From the NCBI GenBank assembly GCA_902806065.1, contig CADCVE010000065.1, positions 19,443 to 83,442 on the forward strand: DNA of 64,000 nt, given 5' to 3'. This DNA is from an uncultured Rubrobacteraceae bacterium (GTDB taxonomy: Bacteria; Actinomycetota; Rubrobacteria; Rubrobacterales; Rubrobacteraceae). A program made the translations under genes and the position numbers. This document shows, one piece after another, positions 47,407-55,390 of this stretch. The notes beneath the pieces are model-generated. The model was not told the DNA's origin. It did no database searches and saw only the letters and a list, made by a program, of their open reading frames with translations. Each line of letters begins with the position of its first letter. Position 1 is the first letter of the stretch.

Positions 47407-48231
47407 TTACTCTACCGTCGCCTCTACCACCCGCTGCCCCGCAATGGTATCCGGGACCCAGTAGGAGATGCCGTTTATGTATTGCGGGGCGCCGGGGTAC
47501 AGTTCCGTGTTCGACGCGCCTCTGGAGAGGGTAAGGCGGATCGCGAACCGCGCCGCCTCGAAGGGACCCATGTTGGTCTCGATGTTGCGCCACAGGACCC
47601 GGGCAGTGGAGGGCAGGCGAGGCAGGTTCTCTGGTGAAGAGATCTCCGCAGCCAGGGCCGAGAGGAAGCGTTGCTGACGTCCGATGCGCCCGATGTCCGC
47701 TGTAGGGCCGCCCCGGTAGCGGACGTAGGCCAGGGCCTCGTCGCCGGTCAGTTCCCGCGTTCCTGCGGGGATAGAGAAAAACTCCCCGTCCTGCTCCGTA
47801 TCTATTGGCTCCTCGACGTCTATAGTGATACCGCCCAGGGCATCCACTATCTCCTCGACCCCGCCAAAGTCCAACACTACGTAATTTTCTATCGGGAGGT
47901 CCGTGAGGGTCTCTAGAGTCGAGACGGCCAGCTCCGGCCCGCCGATGGCGAACGCGGCGTTCACCTTGTCTTGCCCCACGCCCGGTATCTCGACCAGCGT
48001 GTCGCGCGGCACGGCGAGCAGCCCACCGCCGCCAGCGACCATAATGGTGTCCGAGCGCGCGGCCTCGCCCGCCCGAGAATCACTCCCCAACACTACCGCC
48101 CGCCCGGTCCCGAACGGCAACAACAGGTAGAGGAGTAAGAGGACGACCAACACGAACAGAACGAGAGAGGCTCGTCGCAAAAAACCGCCCTCTCGCCGCT
48201 CGGGCCTGTAAACCTTTGTTTTAGCAGCCAT
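47407..48231 (-). CDS. LytR-CpsA-Psr (LCP) family protein
   Basis: This 274-residue membrane protein attaches undecaprenyl-linked glycopolymers to peptidoglycan. The single TM helix (LVLFVLVVLLLLYLLLPFG) is followed by the LCP domain: VVLGSDSRAGEAARSDTIMV, LLAVPRDTLVEIPG, KVNAAFAIGG and YVRYRGGPTADIGRIGRQQ, including the conserved Asp and Arg residues. It is rather short for the family. Role in cell-wall glycopolymer ligation is inferred from family. Confidence 0.93.
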   Translation of the reverse strand: MAAKTKVYRPERREGGFLRRASLVLFVLVVLLLLYLLLPFGTGRAVVLGSDSRAGEAARSDTIMVAGGGGLLAVPRDTLVEIPGVGQDKVNAAFAIGGPELAVSTLETLTDLPIENYVVLDFGGVEEIVDALGGITIDVEEPIDTEQDGEFFSIPAGTRELTGDEALAYVRYRGGPTADIGRIGRQQRFLSALAAEISSPENLPRLPSTARVLWRNIETNMGPFEAARFAIRLTLSRGASNTELYPGAPQYINGISYWVPDTIAGQRVVEATVE

Positions 48232-48370
48232 GTGTGGGAGTAAAGCAGATGTTTGTTACAGAGAGGCAAAAGCTCGGATACGGTTACTAAAGACCTGGCT
48301 CTGAAGAAGATGACTGTCCGCAGGTACCACATGGTGAAACCTAACTCAGTGCGCTGCTAGAGATTGCGGT

Positions 48371-48376
48371 TATACT
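48371..48376 (+). promoter_or_regulatory. -10 box (TATACT) for the 2-TM protein gene
   Basis: TATACT lies 6 bases before the GTG at 48383 with no Shine-Dalgarno, so the transcript is probably leaderless. Confidence 0.45.
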
Positions 48377-48382
48377 GCTCGG

Positions 48383-49213
48383 GTGGAGAAGTTGCAGACG
48401 GCGTCTTTTGGGATCGAGGAAGAGAGGATAGCATGGGAGGGTCTCGCCTCCGCGTGCTCCTCACCCACGAGGAAGCTCGGGGCTTTTTTGATCCTCGGGT
48501 TCGTGGGTTTTATCGCCGCGACGACCGTGCTGGTGCTGCTCTACAACCTCTTCGGGACGCGCCTCATCGAGGATCAGGGCGTCTACGTGCCCGTAGAGGG
48601 GTTCTACGCGACCATGATCTTTGGCTTCACGCTCGGCGTCGGAGGGTTCCTGGTATGGCTTTTGAGGAGTCTTCGCAATTACAATGCGTTCTCCCGGGTA
48701 CTGCGCCGGGGCAGTCTCCAGCCCAAACGGCCCACGGCCAGAGGTCTGAAGGCGTACTCCGACGAGCAACTCCTCGCTCTCCGCTCCCGCTATGAGAACC
48801 TCAAGGAAGGGCGTCTCAAGAGGCTCTTCGAGGCCACGTTCGGGTTCCACGCAGACGACTCGTTCGCCCTTGGACCTCTAAACGCTCTGCCGGGCACCTT
48901 TGAGATGAGCGCTCTCAAGGTCGAGTGGGAAGCTTACCTGATCCTCGGTTCCGGTGAAGCTCAGCCTGAGATCGGCTGGTGGACCGAGAGTCGTTACGGT
49001 CTTCTTCCCCGCAAGCTCGACGAGATGCGCAAGCTGGTCTATGCCCTGCGCTACACCGAGGACTCGGTACGCGCGCTCAAGCGCCGCTACGGCTACCGGG
49101 CCGACCGCTGGCATACCACCGTCCCCGAGGGCAAGCTCTGGGATGCCGTCCGCGACTACGAGGACGCTCGCCGCATCCAGGCCGCCCTCCACCGCAAGTC
49201 CCGCGCGAGGTAG
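48383..49213 (+). CDS. two-TM membrane protein, unknown function
   Basis: This 276-residue protein has two TM helices (about 32-54 LGAFLILGFVGFIAATTVLV; about 76-95 MIFGFTLGVGGFLVWLLRSL). A large soluble part follows, with many Arg, Glu and Trp (KVEWEAYLILGSGEAQPEIG), and a helical C-terminus. No known family. The GTG start follows a TATACT box by 6 bases. It is divergent from the LCP gene. Confidence 0.72.
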   Translation: MEKLQTASFGIEEERIAWEGLASACSSPTRKLGAFLILGFVGFIAATTVLVLLYNLFGTRLIEDQGVYVPVEGFYATMIFGFTLGVGGFLVWLLRSLRNYNAFSRVLRRGSLQPKRPTARGLKAYSDEQLLALRSRYENLKEGRLKRLFEATFGFHADDSFALGPLNALPGTFEMSALKVEWEAYLILGSGEAQPEIGWWTESRYGLLPRKLDEMRKLVYALRYTEDSVRALKRRYGYRADRWHTTVPEGKLWDAVRDYEDARRIQAALHRKSRAR

Positions 49214-49380
49214 AAGAAGCCCGCCCTGCGCTCATCACGCGCGAAGGGTAAACCCATCAAATCTCTTATAACCGGTCGCCGCGAGAACGCGTACAGATCG
49301 GTACGGTCGCGGGAAAAGACCGGAGTCGGTAAGATGCTGGTTAGAGGAATCCGCTAAAGATAGGCTAGGAGGAGTAGCGT

Positions 49381-50949
49381 ATGGCCGATTCGGCAAGGCC
49401 AGGAGGGACCTACCAGACCCTCGATGAGCAGAGAGAGAAGCTCTCTCCAGCGGAGGAGCGATTCGAGCGCGCGCGGCAGACCATAGGGCTCTTTCTCGGG
49501 CCTATAGTCTTCCTCGCGTTGTATTTCATTCCCCTTGGGCTAGAGCCAGAGCAGCAGGCTTTAGCGGCGATCTTCGCCTTCGTCATCGTTTACTGGCTCA
49601 CGGAGCCGATCCCCATCCCCGTAACGGCAGTGCTGGCCCTGGCGATGTGCGTGCTCTTCGGCGTAGCCTCGGCCGATAGCGTCTTCGGGGCCTTCGCTTC
49701 GGACACGATCTTCCTTTTCATAGGGGCTTTCATTATCGCGCAGGCCATGATGACCCACGGTCTCGACCGAAGGTTCGCCTTCAGGGTACTCTCCATACCG
49801 GGGGTGAGCAGCTCCACCTACGGCGTCATCATCGCCTTCGGCGCTATCGCTGCCCTCCTAAGCGCCTTCATCTCCAACACCGCCACCGCCGCGATGCTCC
49901 TGCCGATAGGTCTGGGTATGATGGGGGCCTTGGGGGGGTTGGTCAGCGACCAGGCTGAGGGTGAGAGAGACCCGAGCCGCCTCCGCTTCGGCACCGCCCT
50001 GATGCTCATGATCGCCTACGGCGCTTCGGTGGGCGGCCTTTTGACGCCCATTGGAAGCCCGCCGAACCTCATCGGCATCGGGTTCATCGAAGACGAGACG
50101 GGCATTACCATCAACTTCACCGATTGGGTCTTGACCGCGGCCCCGATAGTGTTCCTGATGTTCCTGGCGCTCTGCGTGATCCTAATCCTCCTTAACCGCC
50201 CGGAGGTACGCCGGATCTCGGGCGCCGACGAGTACGTCGCCGAGGAGCGCCGCAGGCTTGGCGGTATCTCCGCCGGCGAGCGCAACACTATCATCGCCTT
50301 TGCGGTCGCGGTTACCCTCTGGGTACTCCCCGGAATAGTGAACCTCATCTTCGGCGACACCTCCGCGCCCGCGACCTTTTTGAAGACCCACCTGAACGAG
50401 GGGGTCGTGGCAATCCTCGCCGCGTCGCTCCTCTTCCTCCTGCCGATCAACTGGTCCGAACGGCGCTTCACCCTCACCTGGAACGAGGCCGTCCGCATAG
50501 ACTGGGGCACCATCCTACTCTTCGGCGCTGGTATCACTTTGGGCAAGCTTCTCTCCGATACCGGGCTCGCCAGGACAATAGGCAACGGTATAACCAACGC
50601 CCTCGGCGTCACCAGCTTGCTTGGAATAACGCTCATCGCCGTGGTGGTGGCAATCCTCATCTCCGAGACTACCAGCAACACCGCGAGCGTGGGGATCGTC
50701 GTGCCGATCATTATCCCCATCGCCCAATCCGCCGGGTTGGACCCCCTGATACCAGCCCTGGCCGCTATCTTCGGCGCTTCCTACGGCTTTATGCTCCCGG
50801 TCTCGACACCACCGAACGCTATTGTGTACGGCTCCGGCATGATCCCGATAACTAAAATGGTCCGCTCCGGTATCTTCTTCGATGTTATTGGCGCGGTCCT
50901 CATAGTGGCCGGCGTCACGCTGATGGTGCAGCTAATCGGCCTCGCATAG
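49381..50949 (+). CDS. DASS-family (SLC13-like) sodium:anion symporter
   Basis: This 522-residue, 11-12-helix protein imports dicarboxylate, sulfate or phosphate with sodium. It has the two DASS hallmark repeats: SNTATAAMLLPIGLGM with GSPPNLIGIGF, and SETTSNTASVGIVVPI with STPPNAIVYGSGM. The Ser-Asn-Thr motifs bind sodium and substrate. The ATG has GGAGGAG upstream. A PhoD-like phosphatase gene follows after about 30 bases, probably in the same transcript, which may favour an anion linked to phosphate or sulfate. Confidence 0.93.
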   Translation: MADSARPGGTYQTLDEQREKLSPAEERFERARQTIGLFLGPIVFLALYFIPLGLEPEQQALAAIFAFVIVYWLTEPIPIPVTAVLALAMCVLFGVASADSVFGAFASDTIFLFIGAFIIAQAMMTHGLDRRFAFRVLSIPGVSSSTYGVIIAFGAIAALLSAFISNTATAAMLLPIGLGMMGALGGLVSDQAEGERDPSRLRFGTALMLMIAYGASVGGLLTPIGSPPNLIGIGFIEDETGITINFTDWVLTAAPIVFLMFLALCVILILLNRPEVRRISGADEYVAEERRRLGGISAGERNTIIAFAVAVTLWVLPGIVNLIFGDTSAPATFLKTHLNEGVVAILAASLLFLLPINWSERRFTLTWNEAVRIDWGTILLFGAGITLGKLLSDTGLARTIGNGITNALGVTSLLGITLIAVVVAILISETTSNTASVGIVVPIIIPIAQSAGLDPLIPALAAIFGASYGFMLPVSTPPNAIVYGSGMIPITKMVRSGIFFDVIGAVLIVAGVTLMVQLIGLA

Positions 50950-50978
50950 ACGCACCGGATTTGGGGAAAACCTCCCCC

Positions 50979-52646
50979 ATGGCCTCGGAACTCGTCCTCG
51001 GACCGCTCCTCCGTTACACCGGAGCCCATGAAGCCACGGTTTGGGTAGAGACCGGTTCATGGTGCGAGGTCGAGGTAGCGGTAGACGGCTCGAGCCACTA
51101 CTCGCGCACCTTCGAGGTCGAGGGACACCACTACGCCCTCGTCCGGATCAAGAACCTGAAGGCGGGCTCTACTTATGAGTACTCGGTCGCGCTGGATGGG
51201 GAGAGGGTCTGGCCAGAGCAGGAGAGCGCCTTCCCGCCGTCGATTATCCGTACGATCGCCCCAGACGGGAAGCTAGACCTCGCCTTCGGCTCCTGCCGCA
51301 TCTCGGCGCCACACGAGCCACCTTACACGCGGAAGCCGGGCGTACTCGAAAGTGGATACGAGCGGGACGCCCTCTATGCGCTCGCCCTCGAGATGCGCGG
51401 TAAACCTCGGGAGGACTGGCCGGGCGCACTGCTCTTGCTCGGGGATCAAGTTTATGCGGACGCGGTCTCGGAGGGGACCCGCGATTTTATCCGCTCCCGG
51501 CGCGACCCGGAGAAGCCGCCCGGGGAGACAGTAGCGGACTTTGAGGAGTACACCCGTCTCTACCGGGACTCCTGGCAGGATCCGGCGGTTCGCTGGCTCC
51601 TCTCGACAGTGCCCACCGCCATGATCTTCGACGACCATGACGTAAACGATGACTGGAACACTTCCGAGACGTGGGTCCGCCAGATGCGCGACGAACCGTG
51701 GTGGGAGGAGCGTATCGTCGGCGCGTTTATGTCTTACTGGATCTACCAACACCTCGGCAATCTCTCCCCGGAAGAGCTGGAGAGAGACGGGCTCTTCAGG
51801 CAGGTCCAAAGAGCAAAAGACCCGTCACGCATCCTCCGCGAGTTCGCCTACAGGGCCGACCGCGAAGTCGGCGCGAGCCGTTGGAGCTTCCACCGCGACT
51901 TTGGCAAGGTTCGCCTCATCGTCATGGACTCCAGAGCTGGACGGGTGCTGCAAGAGGGGGATCGCTCCATGATCGACGGCGCTGAGTGGGCCTGGATCCA
52001 GGAGAAAGCCATCGGTGACTTCGACCATCTCCTCTTCGGCACCTCGCTCCCATTCCTTCTCTCACCCGGCCTGCATCACCTCGAATCCTGGAACGCAGCC
52101 GTCTGCGGCGGCGCCTGGGGCGCCCCGGCCGCGAAGCTCAGCGAGAAGTTCCGCCAGCTCGTGGACCTGGAGCACTGGGCCGCCTTCCACAAATCCTTCG
52201 ACGACCTCGCGGACCTCTTGCAGTCCGTCGGCTCGGGCGAGCGCTCGCCCGAGCGTCCTCCCGCCTCAGTGGTCGTCCTCTCCGGCGACGTTCACCACGG
52301 CTACCTGGCCGAGGTCAGCTTCCAAAATGGTTCCAGTGTGGAGAGCCAGATCTACCAGGCAGTCGGCTCGCCCCTACGCAACCCGCTCAGCCTCCCCGAA
52401 CGTCTCGTCATGCAGGTAGGGTGGACAAAGCCTGGCGAGCTCTTCGGCAAGGTGCTCTCCCGCCTGGTCCGCGCCAAACAACCAGACATCCGCTGGAAGC
52501 TAGCACACAAAGAGCCCTGGTTCGAGAACCACATCTCCACCCTACGCATCCGTGGCCGCAAAGCCTCCCTGAAGGTAGACAAATCCACTCCGGGTAACAA
52601 CGGAGAGCCAATTCTGCGCCCGCTGCTCGAACACCGTCTCGTGTAA
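50979..52646 (+). CDS. PhoD-like alkaline phosphatase/phosphodiesterase
   Basis: This 555-residue metallophosphoesterase has a beta-rich N-terminal domain (about 1-90) and a PhoD-like core with LLLGDQVYADA, MIFDDHDVNDDWNT, and VVVLSGDVHHGYLAEVSFQN, the metal-binding Asp, Asn and His motifs. No signal peptide is visible, so it may be cytoplasmic, unlike classical PhoD. The ATG at 50979 is chosen; a TTG at 50961 is possible. It shares strand and likely transcript with the DASS transporter. Confidence 0.88.
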   Translation: MASELVLGPLLRYTGAHEATVWVETGSWCEVEVAVDGSSHYSRTFEVEGHHYALVRIKNLKAGSTYEYSVALDGERVWPEQESAFPPSIIRTIAPDGKLDLAFGSCRISAPHEPPYTRKPGVLESGYERDALYALALEMRGKPREDWPGALLLLGDQVYADAVSEGTRDFIRSRRDPEKPPGETVADFEEYTRLYRDSWQDPAVRWLLSTVPTAMIFDDHDVNDDWNTSETWVRQMRDEPWWEERIVGAFMSYWIYQHLGNLSPEELERDGLFRQVQRAKDPSRILREFAYRADREVGASRWSFHRDFGKVRLIVMDSRAGRVLQEGDRSMIDGAEWAWIQEKAIGDFDHLLFGTSLPFLLSPGLHHLESWNAAVCGGAWGAPAAKLSEKFRQLVDLEHWAAFHKSFDDLADLLQSVGSGERSPERPPASVVVLSGDVHHGYLAEVSFQNGSSVESQIYQAVGSPLRNPLSLPERLVMQVGWTKPGELFGKVLSRLVRAKQPDIRWKLAHKEPWFENHISTLRIRGRKASLKVDKSTPGNNGEPILRPLLEHRLV

Positions 52647-52686
52647 AGGTTACCGGGCAGTCGCCAGGCCCGACAAGGAGGAATCC

Positions 52687-53085
52687 GTGAAGCTAATTTC
52701 GACTCGGAACATGCAGACCCGGCGCGGGCCGGAGGAATGGTTCACGGGCATCGTGTGGATGGACGCAGCGCCCGCGGACCAGTCTCCGGACGCCGGGGTC
52801 TTCCGCGTGCTATTCGAGCCCAAAGCCAGGACGAACTGGCATACTCACCCGGAGGGGCAGATCCTCTACATCGTAACCGGCGAAGGGCGAGCCCAACAAG
52901 AAGGCGAACCGGTCGTCGAGATAGGACCTGGAGACGTCGTCTACTTCGCCCCCGGCGAGAAGCACTGGCATGGAGCGGGACCGGATACCTTCATGGTCCA
53001 CATGGCTATAAACCCCGCCAACACCACCAGCGGTGGCACCGACTGGATGGAGCCGGTCACCGACGAGGAGTACGCAGGCCGCTAA
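52687..53085 (+). CDS. cupin-domain protein
   Basis: This 132-residue small beta-barrel has the cupin motif 1 TNWHTHPEGQILYIVTGEGR (two His and a Glu metal ligands) and motif 2 GDVVYFAPGEKHWHGAG. Related proteins are carboxymuconolactone-decarboxylase-linked or quercetinase-like; substrate is unknown. A GTG start has AAGGAGG upstream. It follows the PhoD-like gene on the same strand and is convergent with the formate dehydrogenase operon. Confidence 0.9.
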   Translation: MKLISTRNMQTRRGPEEWFTGIVWMDAAPADQSPDAGVFRVLFEPKARTNWHTHPEGQILYIVTGEGRAQQEGEPVVEIGPGDVVYFAPGEKHWHGAGPDTFMVHMAINPANTTSGGTDWMEPVTDEEYAGR

Positions 53086-53105
53086 TCAACGTAGAGTCAA
53101 CTGCT

Positions 53106-54158
53106 CTAAACCTTGTCCTCTGGCTGCGGGGCGTTCTCGCCGCTGGCGAAGGAGAAGTACGCCTCGGGGTCGTTGGCACTTTGCCGGCCACCGTGGACCA
53201 TAGCGAAGCGGAAGGCGAGGCCACCGAGCAGAACGAGCACCGAGGTGAGGATGCTCTTGTTGCGCGTCTCCTTGCCGGAGAGCAGCGCGAGGGGCGCCGC
53301 GATGCCGCCGATAAGCGTACCGCCCACAAAGAGCGGGGCGATCTCCTTGGAGAACAACGGCTTGCCCCAACGGCCCATCCTTATGAGAGAGGCCGCGATG
53401 AGTGCTGCCTCTACGAGGATGGTAGCCCGCTCGGCTCGCCGGAGCACCGTGTGCGTCTTCTCCTCCCCCCAGCGCCCCAGATGCAGCACGAGCGAGAGAT
53501 ACGAGAGCGCCGTCGAGACACCAGAGGCAAGGAAAGTCGGGGCCATAAACGCCCAGTTGCGAGCCCACATCGGGACCGAGGTCGCGCTCAGGAGCGTCCC
53601 CGTGTTGGACCCGACGAACAGGGCGACCGGCAGGGCTAGGATGGAGAGCACCTTGGCCGGGATGAGCTGGATCAGGAGCCGGGAGAGGAAGTTGCGCCCG
53701 AGCAACCCATCCTCTGCGGCCTGGCGAACCGCTAGAAGCCCGCTCAGGTTACCGTACATAACGAGCGACCAGCTCTGGTTGGACATTGGCGAACGCAGCT
53801 TCCACACGCGCATCATATTGTAGAAGCGCTCGGGGCGACCGAGGTCCCAGATCAGGAGTATCGGGCTCAGGATCATCGCGACGAGCGAGGTATAACGGCC
53901 AACCCTGGTGAGCGCCTCGTCCTCGTGGCCCAGGACGTTCGCCAGCGTCGTGAACAGTTGCACCCCGGCGGCGATACCCCCGATCCAGAAATAAAGGGGT
54001 ATCTGCCACGTCCAGTGCGCGGCCTTTATGGGCGGGACGCCGTAGTAGCCTTTCTCGTCGCGTTTGGGGTCCGTCCTCGTATGGTGAGAGGTCTCGGGCC
54101 TCCCGTTGTCCGGGTGCCCGTTGCGGTTCTGCAAAGTCTCCCGCGTGGCGTCTGCCAT
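53106..54158 (-). CDS. nrfD: NrfD/PsrC-type membrane subunit of formate dehydrogenase
   Basis: This 350-residue integral membrane protein with about eight TM helices carries electrons to the quinone pool. The N-terminus reads YGVPPIKAAHWTWQIPLYFW, the typical NrfD entry. Helices include VLSILALPVALFVGSNTGTL and a late APLFVGGTLIGGIAAPLALL. The ATG at 54158 has AGGGGAGA upstream; a longer open frame to 54533 overlaps the iron-sulfur gene and is not a start. It is the last gene of the fdhA-small-fdhB-nrfD operon. Confidence 0.9.
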   Translation of the reverse strand: MADATRETLQNRNGHPDNGRPETSHHTRTDPKRDEKGYYGVPPIKAAHWTWQIPLYFWIGGIAAGVQLFTTLANVLGHEDEALTRVGRYTSLVAMILSPILLIWDLGRPERFYNMMRVWKLRSPMSNQSWSLVMYGNLSGLLAVRQAAEDGLLGRNFLSRLLIQLIPAKVLSILALPVALFVGSNTGTLLSATSVPMWARNWAFMAPTFLASGVSTALSYLSLVLHLGRWGEEKTHTVLRRAERATILVEAALIAASLIRMGRWGKPLFSKEIAPLFVGGTLIGGIAAPLALLSGKETRNKSILTSVLVLLGGLAFRFAMVHGGRQSANDPEAYFSFASGENAPQPEDKV

Positions 54159-54172
54159 CTCTTCTCCCCTCT

Positions 54173-55009
54173 CTAATCCCTGAAAGCCAGCGCCACGACG
54201 GCACCCAGTACCCCGGCCGCGATAGCACTGGTTACGAAGGCGCCCCTGACCTTTGCCTGCGGCAGGAACGGGTGACGCGCCAGGTTGTAGGTCTCCGGCT
54301 CGTCCAGGAGGATGAACTTGGAGTGGTTTCCCCCGATGCCGCCGGTACCCCCCACCTCGGGCGTACCATAGACATACGCCTGGCTGTACCCCTTGGCACG
54401 CAGGGTCGTAATCCTCTCTTCGGCTACCTTTTTGAGTTCCTCGACCTCGCCGAACATAATAGAGTTGGTCGGGCAGGCCTTGGCGCAGGCGGGCTCCATC
54501 CCATCGCGCTGGCGGTCGTAACAGAGAGTGCACTTGAAGACCCTGCCGTCTTCGGGGACCTGGGTGATAACGCCATAGGGGCAGGCCGGGACACAGTAGC
54601 CGCAGCCGTTGCAGATGTCCGGCTGGATGTAGACGTTATCGAACTCGTTGCGGATAATGGCACCTGTCGGGCACGCTTGCTGGCATGGGGCTTCGACGCA
54701 GTGCTTGCACACATCGCTCATGAACGTCCAGCGTCCCAGGGCGTCTAGCTCCGCCCCGCCGGGCAGTTGCTCGCGCACGTCCTCGGCGAGGGCGACGAGG
54801 TCCACGTCGCCGGTCAGGCGCCGGTGCTTCGGGTTCTCGATAAATGCGACGTGGCGCCAGGTGGTCCCGGAGAGTTGTCTGGTGTTGTCGTAGGAGTTGC
54901 CGGAGAGCTCGTAGCCGTCGGCGGGGATCTGGTTCCACTGCTTGCAGGCAACCTCGCAGGCCTTACAGCCTATGCAGACCGTGGTGTCGGTCAGGAATCC
55001 TGTCGCCAT
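54173..55009 (-). CDS. fdhB: formate dehydrogenase iron-sulfur subunit
   Basis: This 278-residue ferredoxin-like subunit carries four 4Fe-4S clusters: CIGCKACEVACKQW, CKHCVEAPCQQACP, CNGCGYCVPACPYG and CTLCYDRQRDGMEPACAKAC. The C-terminal helix (AIAAGVLGAVVALAFRD) anchors it. It links the catalytic selenoprotein to the NrfD subunit. Its ATG directly follows the stop of the small gene upstream. Confidence 0.94.
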   Translation of the reverse strand: MATGFLTDTTVCIGCKACEVACKQWNQIPADGYELSGNSYDNTRQLSGTTWRHVAFIENPKHRRLTGDVDLVALAEDVREQLPGGAELDALGRWTFMSDVCKHCVEAPCQQACPTGAIIRNEFDNVYIQPDICNGCGYCVPACPYGVITQVPEDGRVFKCTLCYDRQRDGMEPACAKACPTNSIMFGEVEELKKVAEERITTLRAKGYSQAYVYGTPEVGGTGGIGGNHSKFILLDEPETYNLARHPFLPQAKVRGAFVTSAIAAGVLGAVVALAFRD

Positions 55010-55390
55010 TTACTTCCCTTCCATTACTCTGCGCCGGATCTCTTGGATCGGTGCGGCGGGGTCTGTTTTGATGCGGAACATCCTGCTGCCGAGAGCTATG
55101 TGCTGGGGGACATACACCCGGTCGACCATCCCCGTCCCGATGTTGAAGTAAACCCCGGGATCTAGCATCACCTTTCCGCGGATCGGCTTGAGGTTCTTTC
55201 TGGCGGCCTCGGGGTGCTCGGAGAGCCACGCCCCGAGGTTCATCAACTCTTGCTGCATTATCTCGCGGCGAGACGAGTCGTCGCGATAAGTGTCGCTGCG
55301 CGTATCGCCGCCCCCATCACCACGCGCGAGCGTGACGGATTCATCCTGGACATGCCTGTCTCTGCGCCTCCCGTCGCGTGGGTCGCTCAC
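55010..55390 (-). CDS. small protein between fdhA and fdhB
   Basis: This 126-residue protein has a charged N-terminal half (MSDPRDGRRRDRHVQDESVT) and a folded C-terminal half (LKPIRGKVMLDPGVYFNIGT; YVPQHIALGSRMFRIKTD). Its GTG start overlaps the fdhA stop by 4 bases and its stop abuts the fdhB ATG, so it belongs to the operon. No family recognised. An accessory or assembly role is inferred from position. Confidence 0.65.
   Translation of the reverse strand: MSDPRDGRRRDRHVQDESVTLARGDGGGDTRSDTYRDDSSRREIMQQELMNLGAWLSEHPEAARKNLKPIRGKVMLDPGVYFNIGTGMVDRVYVPQHIALGSRMFRIKTDPAAPIQEIRRRVMEGK

Noticed and set aside
53106..54533. NrfD frame extended to 54533
   Set aside because: The extra 125 codons overlap the iron-sulfur subunit gene in another frame; the ATG at 54158 has a good ribosome site and begins the family sequence.
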